DNA of 64,000 nt, taken from positions 248,001 to 312,000 of the forward strand of contig NZ_JAUSYG010000001.1 in the NCBI RefSeq assembly GCF_030816725.1, read 5' to 3'. The stretch is from Pseudarthrobacter defluvii. Lineage in GTDB: Bacteria; Actinomycetota; Actinomycetes; Actinomycetales; Micrococcaceae. Below the pieces are notes generated by a model, which was not told the DNA's origin, searched no databases, and saw nothing but the letters and a program-made list of their open reading frames with translations. The translations under genes were made by a program, and so were the position numbers. This document shows, one piece after another, positions 1-8,590 of this stretch (positions are counted from its first letter, which is position 1; every line of letters begins with the position of its first letter).

Positions 1-203
1 CGGCTCTCCCGCCGTGCGCTTTCCAGCTGTGCGGGGCGGGGTTCTGGTGGCGGTGTGGTTTCCATGGTGCTCCCGTTGGTTGGTGCGGCCAGGTGCGTGG
101 CCGCGGCTGGTTACAACGTATGAATCCGGGCACGCGCGCCGGAAGGAGCGCGGGCCCGTATGTGGATAACTCCACACCGCCGCCCGCCTGCAAGAATGGG
201 CGG

Positions 204-1550
204 ATGACTGACGCAACGAATGCCGAAGTGGGCATGCAGCAGCGACGGGCTGACTCCGGGGAACCGCAGGGCCGGGCCAGGGCGGGCAGCAGCCTGGTGG
301 AGCTCAGTACCCTGGTGGATGCAGAAATCGATGAACTTCCGGCGCCGGAGCCCACCCGGGTGGGCAGCCGGCGCGCCCTGGCCTACCTGGGCGTGTGCCT
401 GGTCCTGATCGGACTGAACCTGAGAAGCGTCTTTTCCAGCCTCTCCGCAGTCCTTCCGGAGGTGACCTCCCAGGCGGCGCTGCCCGGCTGGTCCGTGGTG
501 GTGCTGACCACGGTTCCCGTGACACTGCTCGGCGTATTTGCGCCGCTCGCCCCGGTCCTGGCACGCCGGTTCGGGGCCGAGCGGGTGCTGCTGGGCGCCA
601 TGGCCTTGCTGACCGCAGGGCTGCTGCTGCGGCCGGTGGACACCGGGGCCGGTCTGGCAGGCAGCGGACACCTGCCGGCCCTCCTGGTCGGCACGGCGGC
701 CTGCGGCGCGGCGATCGCGCTGTGCAACGTGCTGCTCCCCGGCCTGGTGAAGCGCGACTTCCCGCACCGGCTGGGGCTCATGGGCGGGCTCTACACCACC
801 GCCATCTGTGCCTCCGCCGCGCTGGGAGCCGGGTTCACCTACCCGGTCTACACGGCGACGGGGGAATGGACCAAGGCACTGTGGGTCTGGGCCGTGCCCG
901 CCGCCGTCGTCCTTCTGTTGTTCCTGCCCGTGGCACTGCGGCAGGGGACTGTCAGGCACCAGGCGGTCAGGGATGGTGTGAACGTGTGGCGCTCATCGGT
1001 CGCCTGGCAGGTGACCATCTTTATGGTGCTGCAGGCCATGATGTCCTTCAGCGGTTTCGCATGGCTGGCGCCCATCCTCCGTGAGAGGGGCGTGGACGGC
1101 GCCACCGCCGGACTGATCGTCGCCGTGTGCATTGTCCTGCAGATGCTTGGCTCGCTGTTCGCCCCCGCCCTGGCTGCAAGGTTCCGGGACCAGCGCGCCA
1201 TCAACACCGTGGTGGCGCTGATGACCGGCGGCGGATTCGTGCTGAGCATCCTGGGACCGCTGGACCTCATTTGGGTGTGGGCCGGACTGCTGGGGCTGGG
1301 GCAGGGAAGCCTGACCGCCGCCGCGCTGACCCTGATCATGCTCCGCACACGCGACGGGCACACCGCTGCCCACCTTTCGGGCATGATGCAGGGGGTCGGC
1401 TACGGGGTGGGCTCCACGGGGACGCTCATGGTCGGCCAGCTGCACCAGGCCACGGGGTCCTTCGTCCCTGCCGGCATCCTGTTCATGGTGGTGGGCCTGC
1501 TCGCGGCGGTCTTCGGCTACCGCTCCGGCCGGAACCGCTACGTGGGATAG
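204..1550 (+). CDS. MFS transporter, CynX/NimT type
   Basis: A 448-residue polytopic membrane protein with about 12 hydrophobic segments, beginning after a roughly 55-residue hydrophilic N-terminus. The first membrane segment carries the NLRSVFSSLSAVLPEV stretch typical of the CynX/NimT branch of the major facilitator superfamily, which includes cyanate and 2-nitroimidazole carriers. The substrate cannot be read from sequence. I chose the ATG at 204 over an in-frame ATG at 93, because residues coded before 204 look like untranslated leader. An inverted repeat, TGTGGA-N4-TCCACA, lies at 161-176 just upstream and could be an operator. The next MFS gene starts 8 bases after the stop, so the two are probably co-transcribed. 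Confidence 0.85.
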   Translation: MTDATNAEVGMQQRRADSGEPQGRARAGSSLVELSTLVDAEIDELPAPEPTRVGSRRALAYLGVCLVLIGLNLRSVFSSLSAVLPEVTSQAALPGWSVVVLTTVPVTLLGVFAPLAPVLARRFGAERVLLGAMALLTAGLLLRPVDTGAGLAGSGHLPALLVGTAACGAAIALCNVLLPGLVKRDFPHRLGLMGGLYTTAICASAALGAGFTYPVYTATGEWTKALWVWAVPAAVVLLLFLPVALRQGTVRHQAVRDGVNVWRSSVAWQVTIFMVLQAMMSFSGFAWLAPILRERGVDGATAGLIVAVCIVLQMLGSLFAPALAARFRDQRAINTVVALMTGGGFVLSILGPLDLIWVWAGLLGLGQGSLTAAALTLIMLRTRDGHTAAHLSGMMQGVGYGVGSTGTLMVGQLHQATGSFVPAGILFMVVGLLAAVFGYRSGRNRYVG

Positions 1551-1558
1551 GAACTGCC

Positions 1559-3031
1559 GTGCAGGATTCCACGCTCTCGGGCCCCCGTACCGCCAGCGGA
1601 ATCTTCCGGGCCCCGTACCTCTGGGTAACGGTCGGTACGTGCGCCCTGGTGTTCCTGGTTGCCTTCGAGTCCCTGGCCGTTACCACCATCATGCCCGTGG
1701 TCAGCAGGGAGCTGAACGGCGGAAGCCTGTACGCACTGGCCTTCGCCGGGCCGCTGGCAACGGGCGTAATCGGCATGGTGGGAGCCGGCAACTGGTCCGA
1801 CCGGCGCGGGCCTGCCATGCCGCTGTATGCCTCCGTGGCGCTGTTCGTGCTGGGCCTGCTGATCGCGGGCACGTCGGTGTCCATGCCTATGCTCGTCGCG
1901 GGCCGCCTGGTCCAGGGCCTCGGCGGCGGCGCCCTCACGGTCGCGCTCTACGTGCTCGTGGCCCGGTTCTTCCCCGGCACGCTGCACCCCCGGATCTTCG
2001 CCGCATTCTCGGCCGCCTGGGTAGTCCCCTCCCTCGTAGGGCCTTTCGCCGCCGGCGTGGTGGCCCAGGTTTTCAGCTGGCACTGGGTGTTCCTGGGCGT
2101 GGTGGTCCTGGTCATCCCCGCGCTGGCGATGATCGTGCCGGTGCTGCGTGGCCTGGATGAGCACGCAGGCCTGGAGGAGCGCGAAGGAAACGGCCAGTCC
2201 CACGAGGCCGGACGGCCGAAAGACCCAGGCCACGCAAAAGACCCGGGCCAGTCACCCCAACCGGTGCCGCCGTGGGCGTTGGGCCGGCTGGGATGGGCGG
2301 CACTGGCGGCGATAGCGGTGCTGGCCCTCAACCTCTCGGCCGACGTCAGCATCCCGGCATTTCCCGCCGCCACGGCACTCCTGGCCTCCGCCGCCGTCGT
2401 CCTTGCCCTGGTGGCCGTCCGGCCCCTGGTGCCCCGCGGTACCCTGGCTGCCCGGCGGGGGCTGCCCAGCGTGATCCTGGCACGCGGCCTTGCCTCGGCG
2501 TCGTTCTTCGGTGCGGAGGTCTACCTTCCCTATCTGCTGATCGACCAGTACGCGTTCCCGCCCACCCTCGCGGGCCTGACCCTCACGGGAGGTGCACTGG
2601 CCTGGGCCGGTGCTGCGGCGGTGCAGGGCCGGCTCGGTTCCCGGCTGCCGCACCAAAGTGCGGTCCAGGCCGGCTCGCTGATGGTCCTGGCTGCGGTGCT
2701 CCTGGCGCTGGCCACCGCGGCGCTGCACTGGCCGCCGGCCGTCGCCATTGCGGGGTGGGTCCTGGCCGGCGGCGGCATGGGCCTGCTCTACCCGCGCCTG
2801 AGCGTGATGACCCTGGCACTGTCCACTAAGGAGAACGAAGGCTTCAACAGCTCCGCCATGTCCATCTCCGACTCCCTTGGCGGCGCGCTTTCGCTGGCCA
2901 CGACCGGTATTGTCTTCGCAGCATTCACGACGGCGGTCCACTCCTTTGCGGGTGTCTTCGCCTTCACCGCGGTCATCGGCGTCGCCGCGGCGCTGGCGGC
3001 GCCGCGCGTCACCGACCGCCCCAGCACCTGA
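1559..3031 (+). CDS. MFS transporter, drug-efflux-like
   Basis: A 490-residue MFS protein starting at GTG 1559, 8 bases after the preceding MFS gene; the open frame extends upstream through that gene but only as a shadow. The first half has the loop motif GNWSDRRGP (motif A-like) and the AGRLVQGLGGGAL segment common in EmrB/DHA-type exporters. A long charged, Pro-rich cytoplasmic loop near residues 200-240 separates the two halves. Family knowledge suggests proton-driven export of a hydrophobic compound; the actual substrate is unknown. It forms a two-gene transporter unit with the upstream gene, and the convergent methyltransferase gene ends 4 bases beyond its stop. Confidence 0.85.
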   Translation: MQDSTLSGPRTASGIFRAPYLWVTVGTCALVFLVAFESLAVTTIMPVVSRELNGGSLYALAFAGPLATGVIGMVGAGNWSDRRGPAMPLYASVALFVLGLLIAGTSVSMPMLVAGRLVQGLGGGALTVALYVLVARFFPGTLHPRIFAAFSAAWVVPSLVGPFAAGVVAQVFSWHWVFLGVVVLVIPALAMIVPVLRGLDEHAGLEEREGNGQSHEAGRPKDPGHAKDPGQSPQPVPPWALGRLGWAALAAIAVLALNLSADVSIPAFPAATALLASAAVVLALVAVRPLVPRGTLAARRGLPSVILARGLASASFFGAEVYLPYLLIDQYAFPPTLAGLTLTGGALAWAGAAAVQGRLGSRLPHQSAVQAGSLMVLAAVLLALATAALHWPPAVAIAGWVLAGGGMGLLYPRLSVMTLALSTKENEGFNSSAMSISDSLGGALSLATTGIVFAAFTTAVHSFAGVFAFTAVIGVAAALAAPRVTDRPST

Positions 3032-3034
3032 CGG

Positions 3035-3823
3035 TCAGGCGAGGCGGGTGGCGCGCACCACGACGTCGGCGATGGTTGTTTCCTGCCCTTCGGGTCCGGT
3101 CACCGGACGCTCCCGGCTGGTGAGGACTTCAAGCTGCCACTCCGGACCGCCAAGCCCCAGTTCCCGCACCAGGTCGTCCGCTGTGTAGAACATGTCCCGG
3201 TGCTTGTGGTGGTCGTTGCCCCATGGCGGCAGCCGGTCCGGGTGGTGGCCCACCACCAGTAAGGTTCCGCCCGGCTTCACCGCTGAGGCCGCGGTCCGCA
3301 GGGGAACCCGCCAGTCGAGCTCCTGGGAGTGCAGGAACTGCGATGTCACCAGGTCGTAGGAAGCCTCCGGCTGCCATTGCGTCAGGTCTGCCAGCTGCCA
3401 GCTGATCCGGCTCCCCACCTCCCCGTTGGACGCGTGGACGCTTTCCCGTGCCAGCTCCGCCAGCTCGTGCGAGTGCGCCCGTTCCAGGGCCACGGCGGAA
3501 ACGTCGACGGCGGTCACGGACCACCCCTGCTGGGCAAGCCAGATGGCGTCGGCGCCTTCGCCGCAGCCCAGTTCCAGAGCCTTCCCCGGGCGCAGGCCGC
3601 CGGCTTCACGGACCAGTTGCGGGTTCGGCTTGCCGCTCCAGAGCCGGGCCTTGGTGCGGTAGCGTTCGTCCCACACTGAAGCGGCATCCATTCCGCCGCC
3701 GGCCGCCTCCGGCGGGCCGCCGCCGTCGTGCGCATGATTACCGTGCGCTTCGTACCCCTGCGGCTGGTGCCCGTGTGCGTCCTGCTGGTGCGTGTCCTGG
3801 TGCTGCTCGGGGTGTTCGTTCAT
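3035..3823 (-). CDS. SAM-dependent class I methyltransferase with His-rich N-terminus
   Basis: A 262-residue protein with a class I Rossmann methyltransferase core. Motif I is the ALELGCGEGADAIWLA stretch, followed by VTAVDVS and the GGTLLVVGHHPD strand. This pattern resembles the TehB/UbiE-like group that methylates small molecules; the acceptor is unknown. The first 40 residues are unusually rich in His, Gln and Gly (MNEHPEQHQDTHQQDAHGHQ...), which suggests metal binding or a disordered tail. If an internal start were used this tail would be lost, but the only clear ATG with an uninterrupted frame is at 3823. It is convergent with the upstream MFS gene. Confidence 0.85.
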   Translation of the reverse strand: MNEHPEQHQDTHQQDAHGHQPQGYEAHGNHAHDGGGPPEAAGGGMDAASVWDERYRTKARLWSGKPNPQLVREAGGLRPGKALELGCGEGADAIWLAQQGWSVTAVDVSAVALERAHSHELAELARESVHASNGEVGSRISWQLADLTQWQPEASYDLVTSQFLHSQELDWRVPLRTAASAVKPGGTLLVVGHHPDRLPPWGNDHHKHRDMFYTADDLVRELGLGGPEWQLEVLTSRERPVTGPEGQETTIADVVVRATRLA

Positions 3824-4141
3824 GCGTCAACCCTGCCCCTCCCGGCCCCTGATGGCAACGCCGGGCACGGGAACCGGGCGGCGGGATGCTAGACTGATGG
3901 AACTTGATGTGCAGTGATGCCGCCTGCTCCGCGTCTGGAGATCCTTTCCGGGGAGTGGGCTTTCTTCATGTGAGAGGCACATCCTGCGTCGATGAACGCG
4001 TTCCATTTGGTCCCGGCCGGCTGTCCTTATTTACAGCGCCCGGTTTGATCACCTGACTTTTCTTCGGCGAAACCCCTGGTCCAACCGGCATCGGGGGCCG
4101 ATATCCGCCCGGATACCGCCAGAAAGACCGTAAAAAACTAC
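3824..4141 (+). promoter_or_regulatory. Long 5' leader region of the DEAD-box helicase gene
   Basis: This 318-base stretch has no convincing gene. An extended -10-like TGCTAGACT ends at about 3895, without a good -35. If it is used, the helicase mRNA has a leader of about 240 nucleotides before the ATG at 4142. Long leaders are known for cold-inducible DEAD-box helicase genes in other bacteria, so thermo- or autoregulation is possible, but I recognise no named RNA motif. The sequence between 4046 and 4075 is richer in T than its surroundings. Confidence 0.35.
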
Positions 4142-6019
4142 ATGACTACTTTTGCTGCCCTCGGTACTCCCAAGGCCCTTGCAGACACCCTTTCCGCGCA
4201 GGGAATCGTTGAACCGTTCCCCATCCAGGTCAAGACCCTTCCGGACACGCTGTCCGGACGTGACGTCCTGGGCCGCGGCCGGACCGGATCCGGTAAAACC
4301 ATCGCTTTCGCTATCCCGCTTGTAGCAAGACTCGCTGAGCGGGAAGCCAAGCACTTCCGCAAGCCCGGCCGCCCCATGGGCCTGGTCCTGGCACCCACCC
4401 GTGAACTGGCAACCCAGATCAACGCCACCATCGAGCCGCTGGCCAAGGCCGCGGGCCTGAACACCACCGTGATCTACGGCGGCATCTCCCAGGCACGGCA
4501 GGAAAAGGCGCTGCGCGCCGGCGTCGATATCGTCATCGCCTGCCCCGGCCGCCTGGAGGACCTGATCCGCCAGCGCATCCTCACCCTCGAGGCCGTGGAA
4601 ATCACCGTCCTGGACGAGGCCGACCACATGGCAGACCTCGGCTTCCTGCCCGTCGTGAAGAAGCTCATGGACATGACGCCCAGCCAGGGCCAGCGGCTGC
4701 TCTTCTCCGCCACCCTGGACAACGGCGTGGACAAGATCGTCCAGCGCTACCTGTCCAACCCGCTGACCCATTCCGTGGACGATCCGCAGGCCGCGGTGAC
4801 CACCATGGAGCACCACGTCCTGGTGGTCAACGACCAGACCGTCAAGAAGCAGCTGATCGTGGAGCTCGCCTCCGGCGCCGGCCGCCGCGTCCTCTTCATG
4901 CGGACCAAGCACCACGCCCGCAAGCTGGCCAAGACCCTGACCGACGCCGGGATCCCCGCCGTCGACCTGCAGGGCAACCTGTCGCAGAACGCCCGTGACC
5001 GCAACCTGGCTGAGTTCTCCAACGGCGACGTCCGCGTCCTGGTGGCCACCGACGTCGCAGCCCGCGGTGTGCACGTTGACGACGTCGAACTGGTCATCCA
5101 CGTGGATCCGCCCACCGAGCACAAGGCGTACCTGCACCGTTCAGGCCGCACCGCGCGTGCCGGTTCCGACGGCACCGTGGTCACGCTGACCCTGCCCGAG
5201 CAGCAGACCGACGTGAAGAAGCTCATGAAGGCCGCCGGCGTGGACGTCAGCTTTGAACGCGTCACGGCCAGCTCGCCCATCGTGGCGGAGCTCGTTGGTA
5301 GCATCGCCGAGAAGGTCGACCCCCGCACCCGCGCCGCACTGCTGGCAGCGAAGGCCCCCAAACAGGGCGGCGGCACCTCCACCGGCGCCAACGCGGAGCG
5401 CAAGCGCGCACGCCGCCAGGCTGCACCCACCGCCGGTGGACGCGGCGGCCGTGGCGGACGCGGCAAGGTTGCAGCCGAGGCAGTTCGGACGGACGTACCC
5501 CGCGCCGAGCGCCGCGCCGTTGCCTTCGAGGGCCGCACCGAAGCCCGCGCAGCATTTGACCGCAACGCGGAGCAGAACGAGGACCGCGCAGTGGCAGCAG
5601 CAGCTGCGCGGCGCAATGCCCGCGGCCGCGGCACCGCTGCCGGCACCCACCGCAACGACGTCCCCGCAGCAGGTGGCCGCTCATCGGCCGGCCGCGGATC
5701 GGACGGACGTGCAGCAGAGGGCCGCGGCGATTCCCGCATCACCCGCAGCGCCGCTCCCCGCGGCGGCACCGGCCGTCCCGCCTCGGGCGGACGCCCGGCG
5801 TCCGGCGGTGGCCAGCGCAGCGGGCGCCCGGCCACCGGACAGCGCGCAGCGGCAAGCGGTGGCAGCAAAGCCGTCTGGTCTTCCAACACCGGCGGAACCT
5901 CAGGCGGTTCCTACGGCTCGGGCAGCGGCAGCTCAGGCAACGGCGGTTCAGGCCGTCCGGCCCGCAGCGGCCCCCGCCGCGCGTCCGCACCGGCGTCCAA
6001 TGAGCGCCGCGGCCGCTAG
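4142..6019 (+). CDS. DEAD-box ATP-dependent RNA helicase
   Basis: A 625-residue superfamily 2 RNA helicase. Visible motifs are the Walker A GRTGSGKT at residues 46-53, PTRELATQ, DEAD followed by His at 158-161, SAT, and HRSGRTARAG (motif VI). After about residue 420 the protein becomes a long Arg/Gly/Ala-rich low-complexity tail ending in RRASAPASNERRGR, which in this family binds RNA nonspecifically. The role is ATP-driven remodelling of structured RNA, such as ribosome assembly, mRNA decay or cold adaptation. Length is typical for actinobacterial helicases with RGG-like tails. The gene stands alone; an IS element follows 12 bases after its stop plus a repeat. Confidence 0.95.
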   Translation: MTTFAALGTPKALADTLSAQGIVEPFPIQVKTLPDTLSGRDVLGRGRTGSGKTIAFAIPLVARLAEREAKHFRKPGRPMGLVLAPTRELATQINATIEPLAKAAGLNTTVIYGGISQARQEKALRAGVDIVIACPGRLEDLIRQRILTLEAVEITVLDEADHMADLGFLPVVKKLMDMTPSQGQRLLFSATLDNGVDKIVQRYLSNPLTHSVDDPQAAVTTMEHHVLVVNDQTVKKQLIVELASGAGRRVLFMRTKHHARKLAKTLTDAGIPAVDLQGNLSQNARDRNLAEFSNGDVRVLVATDVAARGVHVDDVELVIHVDPPTEHKAYLHRSGRTARAGSDGTVVTLTLPEQQTDVKKLMKAAGVDVSFERVTASSPIVAELVGSIAEKVDPRTRAALLAAKAPKQGGGTSTGANAERKRARRQAAPTAGGRGGRGGRGKVAAEAVRTDVPRAERRAVAFEGRTEARAAFDRNAEQNEDRAVAAAAARRNARGRGTAAGTHRNDVPAAGGRSSAGRGSDGRAAEGRGDSRITRSAAPRGGTGRPASGGRPASGGGQRSGRPATGQRAAASGGSKAVWSSNTGGTSGGSYGSGSGSSGNGGSGRPARSGPRRASAPASNERRGR

Positions 6020-6031
6020 CAACGCCTAGCC

Positions 6032-6059
6032 CATCGAGTGCTCCGCAACTGTCGTTTAG
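6032..6059. repeat. Left arm of a palindromic repeat split by the IS element
   Basis: A 28-base arm beginning CATCGAGTGCTCCGCAACTG, whose reverse complement, with three mismatches, is found at 7348-7375 on the far side of the IS30-family element. The first 11 bases and the TGTCG block match the arms of the intact palindrome at 24055-24116. I read the two arms as halves of one intergenic palindrome, probably the helicase terminator, separated by insertion of the element. Confidence 0.75.
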
Positions 6060-7347
6060 GAGGTGGAAAGTCAAGTGGTCGTTGCAACGGTTAGGCTGCT
6101 GCGGCGAGGAGGAGTTCGTTGAATTTCTGCTTGGGTGTTGCGAGGCCGAGGGTGGGGCGTGGCCGGTTGTTGAGGCTGTCCTGAACTCGTTTGATGTCCT
6201 GGGCGGTGTGGATGGACAGGTCGGTGCTTTTGGCGAACCAGTGCCGCAGGAGCCGGTTGGTGTTCTCGTTGGTTCCGCGTTGCCAGGGTGAGTGCGGGTC
6301 GCAGAAGTAGATGTCCGTGTCGATCGCGATCTGGATTTGGGCGTAGCGGGCCATCTCAACGCCGCGGTCATAGGTAAGGGTTTTGCGCAGGTCCGCAGGC
6401 AGTGCGGCGAACGCGGTGATCATGGCCTTGGCGACCTCGTCTGCGCTGTGGCCGTTGGGCAGGTGCAGCAGCATGGTGTACCGGGTGGAGCGTTCAACGC
6501 AGGTCCCGATCGCTGAGTTGCTGGCCACTGAGCCGAGGATCAGGTCGCATTCCCAGTGTCCGGGAACGGCCCGGTCCGCGGTTTCAGCAGGGCGTTCGGA
6601 GATCTTCAGGGCGTCCTTGAACGGGCTGTTGTTCCGGCCCCGGCCCTTTCCGTCAGTGACCCGTTTGGCCCGGCCGGTGCTCAGCTGCCGGTACAGGTCC
6701 TGGCGGACATGACCGCGGCCCTGGACGTAGATGGCCTGATAGATCGTCTCGTGGCTGATCTGCATCCTCTTATCGTCCGGGAAAGCACCGGCCAGGACCA
6801 GCGAGCACAGCTGCGGGGACCAGCCCTCGTCCATGGCGGACTCCACGAAGCGGGCCAGCGGTTTATGGGCGAGTTTGTGTTCCCTGGGCCGGCGGGCGTT
6901 CTGACCTGCCTTTAGCTGTGCGACGTCGGACTGGTAGGTTCCGTCATCGCAGCAGTTCCGCCTGGCCTCGCGCCAGATCACTGACCGGTCCCGGCCCAGT
7001 TCCCTGCCGATCGCCGCGTAGGACCAGCCATCTCGCAGGCGCACCATGATCACCGCCCGTTCCGACAGACTTAACCTGCCCGAGCCAGGGGCGCCATCCG
7101 GAAACGGCGCCCCTGCCGGCCCTCCACGATTGCCCTTGGACATCTCCACAGGGCCCATCTTCCGGACCCAATGCCGCACCGTTGAGGACCACAACCCCGA
7201 CACGCGGCACGCCTCTTGGATTGAGGCTCCTTGCCGCAGCAAAGCAAAGAAACCGTCCCGGATCTCATTCCCAAAAACATATCCCGCTGGCACCGCAACA
7301 CCCCTTCAAATGGCCCTGTTGCAATGACCATATGAATCCGCCAGGTT
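6060..7347 (-). mobile_element. IS30-family insertion sequence
   Basis: An element of roughly 1.29 kb with one transposase gene. Its ends carry related subterminal inverted repeats: GTGGTCGTTGCAACGG near 6075-6090 matches the complement of CCCTGTTGCAATGACCAT near 7315-7332. Outer limits are approximate, because the flanking palindrome arms themselves form an inverted repeat that masks the exact junction and any target duplication. The transposase frame is intact, so the element may still be active. Confidence 0.8.
6091..7293 (-). CDS. IS30-family transposase
   Basis: A 400-residue transposase starting at GTG 7293. Residues 1-50 form a first helix-turn-helix (EACRVSGLWSSTVRHW). A second, the IS30-type HTH, lies around 73-110 (LSLSERAVIMVRLRDGWSYAAIGRELGR). 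The catalytic core carries the DDE triad at D250 (HWECD), D309 (TYDRG) and E343 (TNENTNRLLRHWF), with the D-to-E spacing of 34 that fits the family. IS30 enzymes make circular intermediates and often choose palindromic targets. Nothing suggests truncation. The gene fills almost the whole element. Confidence 0.95.
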   Translation of the reverse strand: MPAGYVFGNEIRDGFFALLRQGASIQEACRVSGLWSSTVRHWVRKMGPVEMSKGNRGGPAGAPFPDGAPGSGRLSLSERAVIMVRLRDGWSYAAIGRELGRDRSVIWREARRNCCDDGTYQSDVAQLKAGQNARRPREHKLAHKPLARFVESAMDEGWSPQLCSLVLAGAFPDDKRMQISHETIYQAIYVQGRGHVRQDLYRQLSTGRAKRVTDGKGRGRNNSPFKDALKISERPAETADRAVPGHWECDLILGSVASNSAIGTCVERSTRYTMLLHLPNGHSADEVAKAMITAFAALPADLRKTLTYDRGVEMARYAQIQIAIDTDIYFCDPHSPWQRGTNENTNRLLRHWFAKSTDLSIHTAQDIKRVQDSLNNRPRPTLGLATPKQKFNELLLAAAA

Positions 7348-7375
7348 CTGAACGACAACTGCGGAGCACTCGATG
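7348..7375. repeat. Right arm of the IS-split palindrome
   Basis: This arm ends in GCGGAGCACTCGATG and is the near-perfect inverted copy of 6032-6059. It is followed by CTTTT, so before the insertion the joined arms could have served as a rho-independent terminator for the helicase gene. Confidence 0.75.
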
Positions 7376-7426
7376 CTTTTAACGGGGACTTGGCAGCCGG
7401 GATCAGAGGCCGCGGGTGCCGGTTGA

Positions 7427-8542
7427 TCAGGTCAGTGCGGTCATGGCGAGCGCGCCCACCAGACCCATGCCCATGACGGCGAGCCCCGTGGCTACGATGA
7501 CCCGGCCGGGAAAGGCCGCGCGGACCATGAGCATCGAGGGCAGGCTCAGGGCCGGCAGGGTCAGCACCAGCGCCCCCAGGGGTCCCATTCCAACGCCGGC
7601 AGCCATCAAGGCACCGATGATGGGGATTTCCGCCGCCGTCGGGATCACGAACAGGGTTCCGACGACGGCGAGCAGGACGGCTGCGAGAACGCCCCACGAT
7701 GCGAGCGTGCCGGCGTCCGGGAACAGTAAGCCACGGAAGCCGCCAAGAAGCATCACCACCACCGCGTACTCCGGCAGGAGGCGCACCGCCAACCCGACCA
7801 AGGCTTTGGCGAACCTGCCCACCGCGTCGGCGGCTGTTCCGGCGTCGGCGGGTTCGTCCTCCGGCTCGGCGACGCTGGTCCCGCCCGCCAGGCGGCCAAC
7901 AAGCAGCGTGATGCCAAAGACGAGGATCACGCCCGTGCCGACGCGGACGGCGACGAACTGCCAGGGGAGCACGAAGGCCATGAATGCCAGTGCTGCCGGA
8001 TTGAGCACCGGGTTGCCCAGCCAGTACGCCAGCGCGGAGCTTACGGGAACCCCTCTGCGGCGGATGTTCAAGGCGACAGGTGCCGCGCAGCACGTGCACA
8101 TCATCGACGACATCGACAGGAGCCCGCCGGAGACCGTGCTCACGGCCGGGCCACGCCTTGCCTGGAAAAGTGCGAGCAGCCGGCTGGCTGGAAGAAACGC
8201 CTCCACCGCCGCGGCCACGAGCAGGCCTGCCACGAGCGCCTGCCAGATTGACCCCATGTAGGCGAGGCTGTACTCGACGGTCGAAGTCCACGACGGGGAC
8301 GGCGGCGCGCTTGCCTTGCCGGACAGGACGGAGTTTCCCAGCGAGTGGCTGTCGGCCACCACCGGGATCTTGAAGGCGTAGGGATACCACTTGGCCCAGG
8401 TGAGGACCGCGATGGCTATCCCGGCCGTGGCCAGCGTGCCCACAAGCACGCCGCGCCGGCGATGCCGGGCCGCTTCGGCGGCGCTCCTCTGGTCCAGCTG
8501 CCCGATGTCTTGGGGTTCGACGCCTACGGCAATGTCCTTCAT
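7427..8542 (-). CDS. Permease of the YraQ/ArsP (DUF318) family
   Basis: A 371-residue inner-membrane protein with about 8-10 hydrophobic segments. The hallmark is SMMCTCCAAPVALNIRRRG with Cys149, Cys151 and Cys152, followed by SALAYWLGNPVLNPA, the paired signature of this permease family. Some members (ArsP) export trivalent organoarsenicals using Cys residues; others have unknown cargo. There is no arsenic resistance gene nearby, so I do not assign arsenic. An MBL-fold hydrolase gene lies 48 bases upstream on the same strand and may be co-transcribed. An alternative is transport of another thiophilic metal species. Confidence 0.8.
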   Translation of the reverse strand: MKDIAVGVEPQDIGQLDQRSAAEAARHRRRGVLVGTLATAGIAIAVLTWAKWYPYAFKIPVVADSHSLGNSVLSGKASAPPSPSWTSTVEYSLAYMGSIWQALVAGLLVAAAVEAFLPASRLLALFQARRGPAVSTVSGGLLSMSSMMCTCCAAPVALNIRRRGVPVSSALAYWLGNPVLNPAALAFMAFVLPWQFVAVRVGTGVILVFGITLLVGRLAGGTSVAEPEDEPADAGTAADAVGRFAKALVGLAVRLLPEYAVVVMLLGGFRGLLFPDAGTLASWGVLAAVLLAVVGTLFVIPTAAEIPIIGALMAAGVGMGPLGALVLTLPALSLPSMLMVRAAFPGRVIVATGLAVMGMGLVGALAMTALT

Positions 8543-8590
8543 ACGTTCCCGGAACCTTCCTTGTGGGAGCTGGTGGCAGCTGGTTGAGCG

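Noticed and set aside
161..176. DnaA-box-like TGTGGATAA near the left edge, with another at 23048-23056
   Set aside because: Single boxes, the second inside a coding region; no cluster, AT-rich unwinding region or dnaA/dnaN neighbours, so not an origin.
4747..5889. Long minus-strand frame of about 380 codons opposite the helicase gene
   Set aside because: Arg/Pro/Ser-rich composition and exact mirroring of helicase codons mark it as an antisense shadow in GC-rich DNA.
6060..7347. Possibility that the IS element disrupts a gene
   Set aside because: The helicase gene ends before the left arm and the permease gene ends beyond the right arm; the insertion is purely intergenic.
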